Assembly (NCBI GenBank): GCA_013397845.1
Contig: VZTG01006279.1
Span: 720,687 to 784,686, forward strand
Reading direction: 5' to 3'
DNA from: Melanocharis versteri
Taxonomy: Eukaryota > Chordata > Aves > Passeriformes > Melanocharitidae
Length of the DNA stretch: 64,000 bases
The notes under the pieces: generated by a model
What the model saw: only the letters and a program-made list of their open reading frames with translations
Told to the model about the DNA's origin: nothing
The model's database searches: none
Position numbers and translations under genes: made by a program
Shown: positions 1 through 12,009 of the stretch, piece by piece
Layout: each line of letters opens with the position of its first letter
Numbering within the stretch: the stretch's first letter is position 1

Positions 1-274
1 CCTGGGCATTTAGAATATTCATCCTGCTTGGAAGCTGCATCAAGGAAGGCAGGAGCATTTCTGTCTCTCAGAGCAGGGACTTGGGGGGCATCCTGAAGGC
101 AGCAGCTTTCATGCATGCCTAAGAATGCTCTGTCTGGCATCCATCCACCTCGATTCCTACACATTTGGAAGATGTGTAGAGCTGATAGGGCTGATTTCTT
201 CCCAAAATAACTATGAGCATTGGAGCTGCATGAAAAAAAAGATGTTTGTATTTTGAAAACATCTTCCTGGGCGG

Positions 275-320
275 TCTTCTTATTTTCTCTTTCTTTCCTT
301 TTTTTTGCTTTTTGTTTTTA
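275..320. repeat. Pyrimidine/T-rich low-complexity tract
   Basis: The + strand is almost entirely C and T with several T runs, broken by a few G and A. This is simple low-complexity sequence and no poly(A)-tailed element can be recognised next to it. Confidence 0.6.
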
Positions 321-2548
321 CCTTCACGATGGTGAGGGCACAGCATGAACCACATGAAAAAGCCAGCGCATCCAAGACAGAAACTGATGGGAAGGGGGAG
401 TATGGGCAGTGAAGTGGATTTTATAGAGTGGGAGAGAAAAGCAAATAGGGCTAAGAAAGTTAATGCCAGTGAGAAATTAAGGCAAGTCCACATGGATCAG
501 CTTCACTGTGTGTTCTAGGCTGAGAGTAATGGGAAATATTCATTTGGGGTCAGTTTGGCAAAGGCCAGGCCATGTGCAAGTCCCTCAGTACAAAGGAGAC
601 TGCAGCTCCTTCCCATCCCTCGACCAGTATGTACTCCCAAGCTACAATCTTTAAAACTGCAGCTATTTCACAGTCTGCTGGCTGCCCACCCAGCAGGCAG
701 CTTCCCCAGCACAAAGGGACCTTTCCCGGCAGAGTTCCTGATCTCGCAGAGTGGCGCAAACACCCAGGATCCAGAAAGCAAAACTCTGCTGGTTTCAGCT
801 GGCCTGATGAAAACTCCCTGCGGCTGCTTGGGAAGTCCCGGTGAGCGCAGCACAGCGAGCAGGTCCTGCAGCAGTGTGGGGCAGCAGCACAAGGAATCTG
901 GGTGTCCGTGCTTTGTTGACCTTTGTCAAGAGACAGAGTGAGAAGCGGGCATGTGCATGGTCACAGAGAAGAAATAAGGGCTATGGAAGCAGCATGCCTG
1001 CAGGAGCTGGTGTTTCTGTCTCTCCACAGAGAGGGATACTCAGGGTTTGGGGCTCAGAGGGCGCACAGTTTCTTTGAGTATAGCTGCAGATCAAGCAAGC
1101 GGGGCTTGCATACCGCTGCTGCCTTTCATACCTTATGGCTGTTCTGGATTGCCGTGACAGAAGCAAGAGGGCTGGATGTGGTCCCCTGGTGCCAGCAGTC
1201 ATACAAACACCCAGAGTGAGCTGTGGCACTGTGTGCTCCCTCCTCTGGGCTGGCAGAAGGCTTGTGCCTTCACTGGGGCCACCAACATAGCCCACCTCTT
1301 CCTAATTCGACCTTCACTGTGGCCTGCCCTGAGCAACCCTGCAGGGCGGCTGCAGTGACCCTGCAGCCTTTCCAGCCATACTTAGTGAGGTTAATATTCA
1401 TCTCCCATGGGGCAGTTGCTGAGCGACTCCCACAACATGACATGTGATGAAAGCCCAGGTCAGGGCAGCTCTGACCTGGCCACCCAGAGCTCAGCCGGCA
1501 GAGAAAGACCAAGCCTCCCATGGCTGTGCTGCTGACAGACCCTGAGCCTCCAGCGCTGGGGACTGAGGAGCTACAGCACCGTACGGGCACCTCCAAGACC
1601 TGTAAGGCTGTGTCTGTGCTGTTCCTTGAGCGGTCTCTTCTCTGCCCAAAGAGAACAAGACCAATGCTGAGCTCACCTAAATATCCTCACAGCAAAGGGG
1701 ACTAGAGCTGCTTGTCCTCAGTGTGAGGGTTCCCCAGCTCAGGGACCAAGGACACACAGCATCCCCAGCCATCAGGCTGCTGCTGAAAGAGGCATCCTGG
1801 ATCTTCCTGGGCACAACACACCATGTTCAGAGTAACGCCCCTTGGCTGACTGCTCAGCTGGCTACTCGTGTAGGAGGCAAAGAGGAAGCCTGCTGCTGTA
1901 GCAGACAGGGTATACCTCAGGCAGGATCCTGCTGGAGAGAGAGCGAGGAAGAGGGTCACCTGCCGGGTTGTATTTCAGCATTGCACACTGCTTTAGTCTC
2001 TTATCCCTTGCTCTGCGGCACACCCCCAGCACAAAGGATTTGACACCAGGTGATTATCTGAAACTAGAGACGTACGATGTTGGTGCATCTCTGGTTACAG
2101 ATATTATACCTAAGCCTTTGCTCTTACTGATCATGAGCATGTTGCCTTGTGGTTTGGTTTTTTTTTTTGTTTTCTTACATAATTAATACAGTGAAATGAA
2201 AATACTGTCCACATAACTGTGAGGCTGACTGATACCCAAACATAACTATTATTCCATTTTAAGGTGACAGTTGTGTGAGGTAGTCTTCACTTTTAATTAT
2301 TCATGTCTTGAATGTGGCATAGCTGAACACATCTGCTTGGGGCTTCTCCGATTATCGACTATTGTCTGTTTCTGGACCTGAGGCTTCCCCAAGGTTGGAG
2401 TAGAAATACTCACCAACTGCCCGAGCTACACAGATGTTGCACATCTGTTTGACAGTGTTTACTATTTGCCGCACTCTTAAATAAATAATGCTTCCAATCT
2501 GAATGTTTGTCATCTTGATCAAGATAGCTTCCCCAAGTTCTGCTCCTA

Positions 2549-2622
2549 GGAATGGAGAAGCAAAAAAGAAAGAAGGAGGAGAGAAGCAAGCAGACAAGAA
2601 AGGAAGAAAGATGGAGATGAGA
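2549..2622. repeat. Purine-rich low-complexity tract
   Basis: About 75 bases are mostly A and G on the + strand (AAG, GGA and GAGA mixtures) with a few C and T interruptions. Such tracts can form triplexes, but this one is too interrupted to say more. It generates Ser/Leu/Phe-rich translations on the minus strand, which should not be read as coding. Confidence 0.6.
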
Positions 2623-3739
2623 GCCAAACGGAACTGCACACTATCTCATGTTTTATTAACATTTGATTAACATAATGAATATTCAGCCCTATTATTATCT
2701 TATTGGTCCTTTTTGCATAGTATGTTAAGTATGAAAAGTTTCTTCTGTGGGTTTTTTCATTGCAAACTTTGCCCATGGAGAAGTTATTTTCAGAAGAGTC
2801 TAAGACTAAGGATTAGGTTAAAAAAAAGAAAAAGGAAAATATGTTGCAAGACTGTTCTTTGCATGTCTCATAAAATCCAAAGCCAAACAATTTCTGTCAT
2901 ACATCTTAAACTTACAGGGGACTGTTGACCAGGGTACGGTTTTAAAATATGTGTGTGCTCTGAGTCTGTTCTTATCTTTACATGGCAGAAGTGCTACATT
3001 TCAATGCACCGGTATCTAACCCACTGGTTAAATTTATTTTGAAGATTATTTAAGAGGTGGAGGTCAAACTGAAAACGGCACCGTCTTGGAGTCCGGCCAA
3101 CTTCTGTGGCTGAAATGCAGATCCGCACAAACGCCCACGCCCCTCTCAGCCTTGTGATTTGCCCCTGGGGCAGAGCTGGAAAGAGATGCGGGGAATTGCT
3201 CCTGAAAGCTCCTGGCTCCCGGGATGGTGGCGGGATGCCATGCGGCACCTCGGTGTGGCCAGGTGGGCTCTCCCCTGGTGCTGCCTGGGGGAGGCCCCCG
3301 GCACGGCCGCCCTGCAGCCGAGACCAGCCGTCCTTCAGTAAATTATCCAGACCGAGGGAGAGACGGAGGGGGGAAGGAAGAGGAACCACAAGCAGTGATT
3401 TAATTTTTTAAATCCTTGACGCTCTGGCGCGAGGTAGCCATGGCCCCACGTGGCGACCCTCGGTCAGCAGAAAGTTGAGTCCCTCTCCCGTTGCCCACAA
3501 TGGGTCCAACAGCCGCCCACCATTCACGACCCCTGCACAGGGGTCCTCATCCTCTGTTTTTTTCACGGGAGAGAGGAACCTGCATTGCGCGATGGTGGCC
3601 AAGCACATCGACAGCTTTAGTGTGGGATTGAGGGGGTGCATCCCATGCCACTCACCCCTGCTCCCCACCGTTGCCCCAGGCAGGGAAAGTGGGGGCCAGA
3701 GCTGTGTACTGGGGGTGTCTCTGGGCATTTTTCTCTTCA

Positions 3740-3999
3740 NNNNNNNNNNNNNNNNNNNNNNNNNNNNNNNNNNNNNNNNNNNNNNNNNNNNNNNNNNNNN
3801 NNNNNNNNNNNNNNNNNNNNNNNNNNNNNNNNNNNNNNNNNNNNNNNNNNNNNNNNNNNNNNNNNNNNNNNNNNNNNNNNNNNNNNNNNNNNNNNNNNNN
3901 NNNNNNNNNNNNNNNNNNNNNNNNNNNNNNNNNNNNNNNNNNNNNNNNNNNNNNNNNNNNNNNNNNNNNNNNNNNNNNNNNNNNNNNNNNNNNNNNNNN
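3740..3999. other. Assembly gap (260 N)
   Basis: A run of 260 unknown bases separates GC-rich sequence on the left from a C-rich hexamer repeat on the right. The length may be an estimate. Any frame crossing it is meaningless. Confidence 0.99.
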
Positions 4000-4066
4000 C
4001 CCTGCCCCTGCCCCTGCCCCTGCCTCTGCCGCTGCCCCTGCCCCTGCCCCTGCCCCTGCCCCTGCC
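4000..4066. repeat. CCCTGC-type hexanucleotide tandem repeat
   Basis: Immediately after the gap the sequence repeats a six-base unit about eleven times, with two variant units (CTCTGC and CGCTGC types), then decays into unique sequence. The array begins at the gap edge, so its true length is unknown and probably extends into the gap. On the minus strand the array gives regularly spaced GGGG tracts, a G-quadruplex-prone arrangement that often stops sequencing. Frames through it encode Pro-Ala, Leu-Pro or Cys-Pro repeats, which are artefacts of the repeat. Confidence 0.9.
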
Positions 4067-4270
4067 TGCCGCAGACAGGCGCCCGTGTGTGCTGGGCTCG
4101 GCCCCGCGTGTCCCCTGGGAGCGTGGGATCCCGCAGGGAGGGGATGGCCACTTGCCACAGACACCAGGAGTCACGGGGAGCGAGTGAAGGAGCGTGGGTG
4201 CGGCAAGGAGCCGTGGGAATGGCTGGCTGGGGACGCTGGTCTGCCTGGCCTCACCCAGGGATGAAGATTA

Positions 4271-7200
4271 TGAGATGTTTCTGAAGGCATCCCAGAGAAG
4301 GAAACTGCGTGTCTGAAGAATATCTGGGATGTCTCTTCACCTTAAACATGAAGTGAACTTTGTGAGATAGTAAGCCCGAGCTGGGGGAGCCTGAGGATAG
4401 TTTTAGTACCTGCAGGGTCCAGATAAAATCAGCCAAGGGTTTCAGGAGCTGGTTTTCCTCTTCTTTATACAGCTGAAGAAAGTCTGGAGCCTGGTGCAGG
4501 GTAGGACCTTGCCTGGAAGTGCCCCAGAGAGGCCCAGGTACATGAGGGAGTGCCTAGGGCACGCAGAGCCAGCCCCTCCAGCCTGGAACACCCCATGTCA
4601 TTCCTTGCCCAAAGGCAAGGCAGGGGTCAAGCTGCCAGGGGCCCCGCAGCCAGCAGGAGGATCCGCAGCAGGGTTAGGTGGTGCTCCATTTCCTAACAGT
4701 AGCCTTCTCTGTATGAGCACTATAGATCATATTCATTAGAAAGGGTGAGGTCAGCACTTCTTTTGGGGTCCATATGTTGGCTGTGCCTCAGCAACTGTGC
4801 TCTTTGCTTACTGCTGTCTCTCTTTTTTCTCACCTGATAAAGGTGCTACATTTACTGGAGAACATGGCACCCCCTCCCTTTGAATGTACTGAAGTGTTTC
4901 CAAACCTGTACGAAGATAAAAGGAGGGATTAAATAGGAAACCCAGAAGGTGTTTTTCCCTTCCCTATGCACAGCAAAGACAGGAGCACCAGCATTCAGGC
5001 GAGAAGCTAGGGCCAAGTCTGGTTGGGAGGTTGTTCAGCTACGTGGTCACCCTGTGCCATGGTCTGTAGCACATCACACAAGCCAGGGACAGAACAGGGG
5101 CTGCATGCCCCAGCAACCGTGTCTTCACTCTCTCCTCTAAGAAATCCACAGCTGACAGAAAATGTGTGGGGAGAGGGGCACATGTTTGGGAGCATACACA
5201 GTGCAGCTCCCTCACAATGTAGATATGTGATGTTGTCCTCTAAGACACAGAGGAGAAGCAGGCCACGAAGAACAGCAGGTGGCACCTACTGATGAGTTGT
5301 TCTTAACTGGGCATAAACTGACTGATTGCACCTTTTGTTCAGCACGTTTGCATTTTACCGTGCCACTTTCTAATAGAAGGAGAAGATCTGTAGTCTCCTA
5401 GAAATGGGGAGAAGGGCCCTCAGGATGTAAATCTGGTCCCACCCATGACTAAGGGTGGGCTCCCAAGTGCTGAGGTTATGCCTGGGTTTGCATGAAATAA
5501 TGAGAAAGCATTTTCATGAAGAATGCTTGCTAGTGGCTACAGGAGAACTCAAGGTTTGAACACCATGTCTGTTCCCCATCTCTGTCACTGCTTTGCCTTG
5601 TGAATTTGGATATCAGCTTTGCAAAAGAATGGTGATAAAACAATTGCCGACCATAAGGTAATGGTTTCAGGCTTCACTGATTATTTAGTCCCTAGCAGAT
5701 AAATATGCAACTCATTGTGAATGAGAAAGGGTGGTTTTTCAGATGTGAATGGGTTAATACTATAAAGCTCAGAGCCCTCAGTGATTAATTAGCACAAGAA
5801 GTAGTGGAACAGGGCAGAGCTAAGAGGAGATTTGTACCTGAGGGCTCTCTACTGGCTGATGAGCAAGCAGATCAGAAAGGCCAGATGTAACCATTACGAA
5901 TACAATTGTATTTAGAATGTCAGAAATTTCCAAAACAGGCAGAAAGGCCATTGTATTCCAAATAGTGCTCAAATGCCACAGCACTCGGGAAGCCCTGCAT
6001 GTATTCCTCTGATCACGCAGGCACATCAATGGCATCTCTGCTGGATCATGTTTCCTAAGGGGTCTACTTCAGCTCTAGAGCATGCCATTTGCCTTGGAGA
6101 GCCTTGGGGGGCCAGCAGTTTGCTCTATCAACCCATCAGCCATATCTGCTCTGTGCATCTCTTGCTTGGGGTGGGCTAGTGCTGTGGCTGAATGTACTTT
6201 TTGGTATCAAGTTTTGGTTGAAAGACTTTCCCTCTGAAGGCAGCAAGTTCTGTGTCCTGTCTGCAACCAGCCTTAGGAGCATAAAAGCATGCACTTGGCA
6301 GAAGAAAACTTCCAGAGGGCACATTGTATAACGCGGCACGGAGCAGAGGCACCTAAGCAAGCTCCAAATGTATAAATCTTTGTCAAAATGCAGCCTAAAG
6401 GAAAGAGCTTGGGGTTGACTGTGGGCAAGCAAACTCACCTAAGGTGAAAGCCCCAGATTTTTCACCCTAGGTCTGAGGAGAGCCTATGCCTCAGCCTTCT
6501 CCAGTCTAGCTTTCCATGCGTGTCCCCTGCTCTAAACCTCTGATACACTGGTACCTGATACCCCCAGCTGTGCTATCTTCCCCTCACAGTCTCTCCTTTA
6601 AAGAGTTGCTCCTGTGTATTATCTGTGGTCGCTTCCTTTTTGCTCCGTTCCCAAACACCAGGTCTATTCTTGGAACGTCCGGCTAGAGCGCTTGTATTGA
6701 CGTCAAAATTACTCAACAGTTATTGTCAGGAAGGACTTGATTTGCATTTGAATAGGGTGGCTTTTTAATGTCTCAGAAATAAGATGCTGTTGTGGACAAT
6801 GTCTGGAAAGATTCCCCAAGGTAAATGTAAGGAGGCAAATTTCATGCACGTCTCTTCTTCTAAAGACTTCTCCAGTGGAATAAGAGTAGGGAATAAACCA
6901 ACTTGTTTGCAGTGGAAAAATATGGCTGCTTTCTCTCAAAACCCCCTTCCTGCATTCTGTCCTCAAGGCCTGGCAGAGAGACCACAGTGCTGCTCTGGCT
7001 TCCTGCCGGGGAGGGACTGCAGAGCTCACAGGCCCCTCTTAGAAATACTGTGGCAAATGTGAGCCAGTCACTCATGGATGTTCCTAAGGAGGAGGGGAAA
7101 TGGAGGTTTAGTGGGGATTTTCCTGTAAAATAAGTGACCAGCATGATTCTCTCTTTTGACACCAAGAACCTAGGTTTGGAAGCACCTTGGTCAGTCGGTC

Positions 7201-7944
7201 TCCCAGAGTGGTTCCCCAGGTAAAGGGTGGGCGGGGAATTGGAAGGTCATGGCAAGAGGATCGCTGTATCAACACTCAGATCTGGGACTGTGAAGCCTCC
7301 TCAGCCTTTCACAGGCCTGAGGAGTCACTGCTATGTCCCTTGCTGTTTGCTGTGTGGCTGATGCCTCAGATGAAACCTTAACACCATGGTCTTGTCTGTG
7401 CATGAGTGTTAAGAGAGCCAATATCAGCATTTGGCAAATCTAATGAATGCAAGTTATAACTTAAAGCTTGCTAACTAAAAGAAATTGCTGCAGGGAAAAC
7501 ACTAACATGGGACAGGATTGCAAGCTTTATCATATCAGGGATTTTTTAATTACACTCATGCCTCAGTTTTACTGTATTTGTATAGCTGGATGCCCAGTGG
7601 TTTTGTCTGTGTCTATGATGGTAAGTAGAAAGTTTCTCACCAGCTGGAAACTGAAATGTCCCTTCTCTATCAGCAGTAGGGGACTCAGTGCTGTTCTGCT
7701 CCTGCCAGTTTCCTGTGAAGCAGACAGTTCTTTAATGCAGATATGCTCACATTTGGTGAAAAGGAGCAGGGGGTGACACAGGGTTACATGAATTAATATC
7801 ACCTAAATAATAGCCTGGGCTTTAGTCTCCCTAGTATGAGAACTCAAATGGATGCTGCTCTTCTGCTGGGGCAGATACATCCCGGGACTGAAACAGATGG
7901 CTCTGATCTGTGCTAAGCAGCTGTGCCAGTGGAGGTTGAGCCTT
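4271..7944. other. Noncoding stretch, no gene seen
   Basis: No exon, RNA gene or identifiable transposon was found. The block at about 5640-5830 is AT-rich, with a TTAATTAG homeodomain-type core at 5785-5792, and could be a conserved noncoding element. A full palindromic CRE (TGACGTCA) occurs at 6698-6705. The rest is ordinary mixed-composition DNA. Confidence 0.55.
6698..6705. promoter_or_regulatory. Full palindromic CRE motif (TGACGTCA)
   Basis: The eight-base consensus site for CREB/ATF bZIP dimers is present intact, flanked by AT on both sides. Only the motif match is seen. A chance match once per about 65 kb is expected, although CpG depletion in vertebrate DNA makes it rarer. Function is not shown. 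Confidence 0.3.
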
Positions 7945-8085
7945 TGGTTCTTGCATGATCACTTGATCCTGCTGTGCCTCATGTCCCCACTTGTTAGATG
8001 GGGATGACACTTCTGCCTGACTTCTAAAGAGGAGGGGGACTTGTGAGGGTTCTTGTACACAAGAGTAATAGATGCCTTGTAAGTT
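7945..8085 (+). mobile_element. MIR-like SINE remnant (core and 3' part)
   Basis: The order of features matches the MIR/CORE-SINE consensus: a 'gatcacttgatcctgctgtg' block, then 'cctcatgtccccacttgtta', then 'gatggggatgacacttctgc', and about 40 bases later 'acttgtgagggttcttg'. These correspond to the consensus stretches 'caagtcacttaacctct', 'cctcagtttccccatctg', 'aaaatggggataat' and 'gttgtgaggatt'. The copy is diverged, with a small internal insertion, so the insertion is ancient. Edges are approximate and the tRNA-derived head is not clear. It is in sense orientation on the + strand. Confidence 0.6.
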
Positions 8086-9823
8086 CCTATGGTCGACAGA
8101 AAGCACCTTCAAGTGGTACCTGTGTGCAACCTGAGATGTTACAGACAGCTTTTCCCAGAAAGCAAGCAGGGTGCTAAGCAGTTCTTCAGAGCTGTCCTAG
8201 GACTCTGCATCCTCCCCAGACACCCAGGTCCAAGGGTCTCCCTTGCAGGGACTGCCCAAATTGCATTGTTGAGGTAACCAGAGTTAAAAACCAAAGCTCA
8301 ACTTTTCTGTTCCAGCTCCTCCTTGCTCCTCACCCAGCCATTTCAGCAATGTACTCAGGGCAACAAGCCAAGGTCTTATTTTCTATCATGCTATTACCAA
8401 GAAGGATGTGAAGCTTCCCAAGCTCAGGCTGATTGGATGTTTGTGCTGAACAGTGCCCCTGTTTACAGATAAACAGACCCCGGTCCCATCCGTGTGCTGT
8501 GCGCAGAGTGGCGTGGGCTGGGCTGACCTCCTACTGCACCTCCCAGATCTTCCGCTCACCCGCCTTTCCACTGCTGGAGGTGTTGCTATGTCTGTTTTCC
8601 CTTCTGAGTGTCTCTGGGGAGGTGAACTTTAAGTCCTGCCTGAATTGTGCAGGACTTGCTGGCAGAGACACTGCCTTGGCTCATTGTCCAGCCAGACCCT
8701 TGAGGTGGTGTTGCCGGTCAGCACTGCCTGTGACAGTGTCAGGAGCTGCCCCTGAGGGAGGGCCAGTGCACTCATGGCGTCACAGGACTTTCGACTGCAG
8801 ATGTCAGATCCATGAGGGACACCAAAATCAATGCCACCATTCAATCAGCAGGCAAGAGTCAACCAGCCTGGCTCAAAGCAGCTGCTCCTTCGAAAGTCCC
8901 TCTGGCCTGGGCAGAAGGGACACCTGCCAAGGGCCAAGTGGTACACAGCATCTGTACCACCTGCTCCAAAGGAGTGCTCCAAGAAAGTGCCCTTCCTCTG
9001 GTGCCAGGAGGCCACTAATAGCTTGTATGTGACTGAAGGCACTGCGGTACTCTGGGAGTGGGGTATCTCCAAAACACCCATCACCCAAGTGTCTTTGCTA
9101 TCCTTCCCTGGCATCTGTAGGTTAACTACTACTTGACTAGATGCCTTAAAGGCAGCTTGGTGAGGAAAATCCATGTGGCGGGGGAAGAAGAGACATTCCC
9201 AGCTAAAACATCCATGTTCAGCCCAGCTTGCGGGGGAAGGATCCCAAAATGCTCATGGAGAACACATTTGGCTGGACTCAGCTCCCACTTGCAGTATCCC
9301 TACCATCCTTTGCAAAATGCACCCAGCTCCCTGACCCATCCCGTTCTTAATGCCCGTGTAACTAATCCACGCTGCGTCAGCTACAGACTCTGGGGGATGA
9401 GACATCGCACAGCCTAGTATGTGCTGTGTAGCTGGGAAACATTTACTGCTTGTTAAACCAGAGCCTCTTGTTTTATTGCAGGCCAGAGAGATTCTCATCC
9501 TTAACCTCTTCCTGTACTTTCCCCTGGAAGTTGTGTGTCATGTACGCAGAGCACAGCGCTGTCAGACTGACCACATGCAATATGTCAGGGCGAGGTTTTG
9601 TTTCGATTTACTGTCTTTCATAGCACGATGTAGCTCTGGCTCAGTTTTAGCTGTAGGAAGCAGATGCACCCCATCCCAAGTGCAGAATCTGGCATGCTTC
9701 ACCCCTCCAATGCGATCAGTCGGCAGCAGGCGGATGGCGTGAGCGCCCTGACTCATGGTTTGGAGATGGGGATGGGAACTGAGCCGAAATCCAGTTTGGC
9801 TCACCCAGCTGGCCCTGGAGGGC
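8086..9823. other. Noncoding stretch, no gene seen
   Basis: An open frame of about 200 codons runs through 8433-9032, but its translation has no recognisable domain, lacks a convincing splice context and overlaps frames on the other strand. I treat it as chance. No transposon or RNA gene was recognised. Confidence 0.5.
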
Positions 9824-9883
9824 CTGACGTGACACTGCTGCGGGGAAGCTGATGTGACACTGCTGCGGGGAAGCTGACATGAC
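9824..9883. repeat. Tandem repeat, 25-bp unit, 2.4 copies
   Basis: A 25-base unit at 9824-9848 is repeated at 9849-9873 with a single visible change (C to T at the fifth base). A partial third copy covers about 10 bases with one mismatch. The near identity indicates a fairly recent local duplication, probably replication slippage. Confidence 0.85.
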
Positions 9884-12009
9884 TGGGGTCTGCGCTGGCC
9901 TGGACGCAGTGGGCTTTAGGGGAAGGCCACATTTCTGAGTCCCCAGTGAGGTCTGATGGGGCATCACTGGGGGAAGTCTTGCTGCAGCCCACTCTGACAC
10001 TGGCAGTGGCAGCAGGGAAGTCCGGGCGGCCAGAGTTTCTGCTGCCATGGGTGGTGCCTTGAGTGTGGGACAGCTGAGAAGCCCAACTTGGTGAAAGCCA
10101 GCAGGATGGCACTGGAGCAGGGGAAGGCAACAGAAGAAAGCATCTAAGGAAGACCATAAGTGGATAAGGGATGTCCACTGACACTTCCCATGTCCAGGAA
10201 GAAACCAAGAGATGCCCCAATTCCGCAGCAGCTGGCAATCCCCTGTGCATTTCCCAAAACTTCACAACTGATATTATAGATATGAGTTTGGGAATTGACG
10301 GGTTTAATGTAATGTGCCAAAGAAAGCAAACTCAACAAATACCAGAAAATAACATGTTGCATCATTTTGCTTAGGAATGTGAAACTAGCACCCAAGGGAG
10401 ACTTCAAAATGCTGCAAGATTTTTTTTGCCTGTGGTTTGATAGCTCAGTGTTGGTCAGATCACTTGATTATCAAAAGCTTGAGGCTACTGGCAAGCCAGT
10501 GAAATGATATATTAATCCACCCGAATGTCCTGCTCAATGGAAGTCAGGATCTCAAAGTCCAGTTATTTGCTTACTGACTGCTAGGTAAACCAGTTCGTTT
10601 GAGCTCATTTGAGTGACTAGAATAATGATTACTTGAAAGAGGAGGATTAGACAGGAAGGAAAAGAAGTCATCTACTGGTTGTGCAGTTTTATACCAGTTG
10701 AACATGTAACTCATAACTCTGGAAGAGTAGGAAAAAGTGCTATGTGTAGTAATTAATTTATATAACAATGGAGAGTAGTTTGTAGACTTTCAAATGTCTT
10801 CTGGGAACATTGCCAAAAGAATGCACTGAACACTGATGTCTTCAAAGGCTGCCTGATGTCTGAACCTGGCTCTAAGTGTCTGCCCTGAAGGCTCTTCGCA
10901 AGGGGTCTGTACTGTCAAGCCCTGGCCCATTCATTGTTTTTCCTTCTCCAGCACAACTTAGGGTAGGAATTCCCTCAGCTGGTCTTTCTGGCTAACCAAT
11001 GTCTTGGATGATTAGTATTTTAACTTTTCAAATTTGCGAGGAAGGCTAGCAAATGATTTCTTACAAGCAACAACAATGAGCAATTTCCTCCATCCTGTGC
11101 TCTCTTTGATGAATGTTTTTAAAAACGTAGTCAGCATCTGATCTTTCAGGTCAACGTTCAGCCTGCTTTTCCTTTAATTTTGCCCAAATCACTCCTTTGG
11201 TGCCCACAAAAACAAACTGCACAAAACTCCAAAAGGCAGCTGGACGTGTGTTCATTCAGCCTTTCTTGGTAATGCTGACTACAGCAGCATTCTCCCAGTG
11301 TTCATGAGCTTTTCTCCAACGGCGCTGAAAGGTACAATGGATTGGCTGGTGAATCCACTATCACAAACTTTTCAACAGGCTTTCAATTAGTGCATTTAAT
11401 TTTTTGTCTTGCATCTCCCACATCTTTGCTTACAGCGCAAGGCATTTCCCGGGCTCTAGTTCTTTTGTGTTTGTATGCTTGGTGTCTCCTGTGCATGTTC
11501 TCCCTACATCTTTTTTTTTTCTGGATTTGCGGTATTATTAGTGTCTCTCCTTGTTCATTGTTAGTGATTCACTGTAAACATTTTTGCCAGAAACAAAACT
11601 GGATGAAAAAAATCTGAAAATATTTCAAATTTTGTGTGTGCAAATGGTGATTCATTAAAAATAAAAATTTGCAGAGCAATTTGAGTTCCAAGACACTCTG
11701 TGGGGCAGATTTCCCAAGTCTCTGGTGAAAACTAGCTAAAAAACCTACATGTGTTTTACCTAACTGGAAGGTGCTTTTGACGTTCCTGAGTCCCTGTAGC
11801 TCAGGTGCTCTGAACTGTTCTGACCTGCTCCCCTCTGCCAAGGTCTGCTTTTGTCAGGACTCAGGACAGACAAGCTGGGCTGTATCCAGCTCTGCTCCTT
11901 CTTGCTCCATGAAGCTGAGAGATGAGGAGCCCAGAGCACAATTTGATATACTTTAACCCTTCAGTCTCTCCAGTTGCATCTTGACTTTCCTCAGATTAGT
12001 AAATGGGTT
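9884..12009. other. Noncoding, AT-rich stretch, no gene seen
   Basis: No exon or clear repeat was found. A weak resemblance to a tRNA-derived SINE A box begins at 10439 ('gatagctcagtgttgg'), but it has no matching B box. The interval 10560-10770 is AT-rich unique sequence. A T run of 10 lies near 11511-11520. Confidence 0.5.

Larger units (their letters stand above)
1..3060. other. Noncoding stretch, no gene seen
   Basis: I see no coding exon, RNA gene or recognisable transposon here. Open frames on both strands are short and overlap, and none translates to a known domain. The only structure is compositional: a T-rich pyrimidine tract at about 275-320 and a purine-rich tract at about 2549-2622 on the + strand. 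The stretch ends where CpG frequency rises sharply near 3061. Confidence 0.6.
3061..4270. promoter_or_regulatory. CpG-rich segment, candidate CpG island, interrupted by gap
   Basis: By hand count there are about 18 CpG dinucleotides in 3061-3370 and about 17 in 4000-4270. Flanking DNA typically has one or two per 60-100 bases. For 3061-3370 the observed/expected ratio is roughly 0.6, near the usual CpG-island threshold. The segment is split by the unsequenced gap at 3740-3999. Bird promoters and first exons are often CpG islands and often fall in assembly gaps, so a promoter here is plausible. I found no TATA box, splice-consistent coding start or known protein that would confirm one. The alternative is a GC-rich minisatellite neighbourhood with no promoter role. 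Confidence 0.35.

Noticed and set aside
3475..4284. Long frames crossing the gap on both strands (up to 269 codons)
   Set aside because: More than 80 codons in each are unknown bases and the rest runs through the hexamer repeat, so the length is artificial.
8433..9032. 199-codon open frame
   Set aside because: No known domain or motif and no supporting splice pattern; several overlapping frames on both strands.
10439..10495. tRNA-SINE-like A box 'gatagctcagtgttgg'
   Set aside because: No matching B box or SINE body follows at the expected distance. Too weak to annotate.
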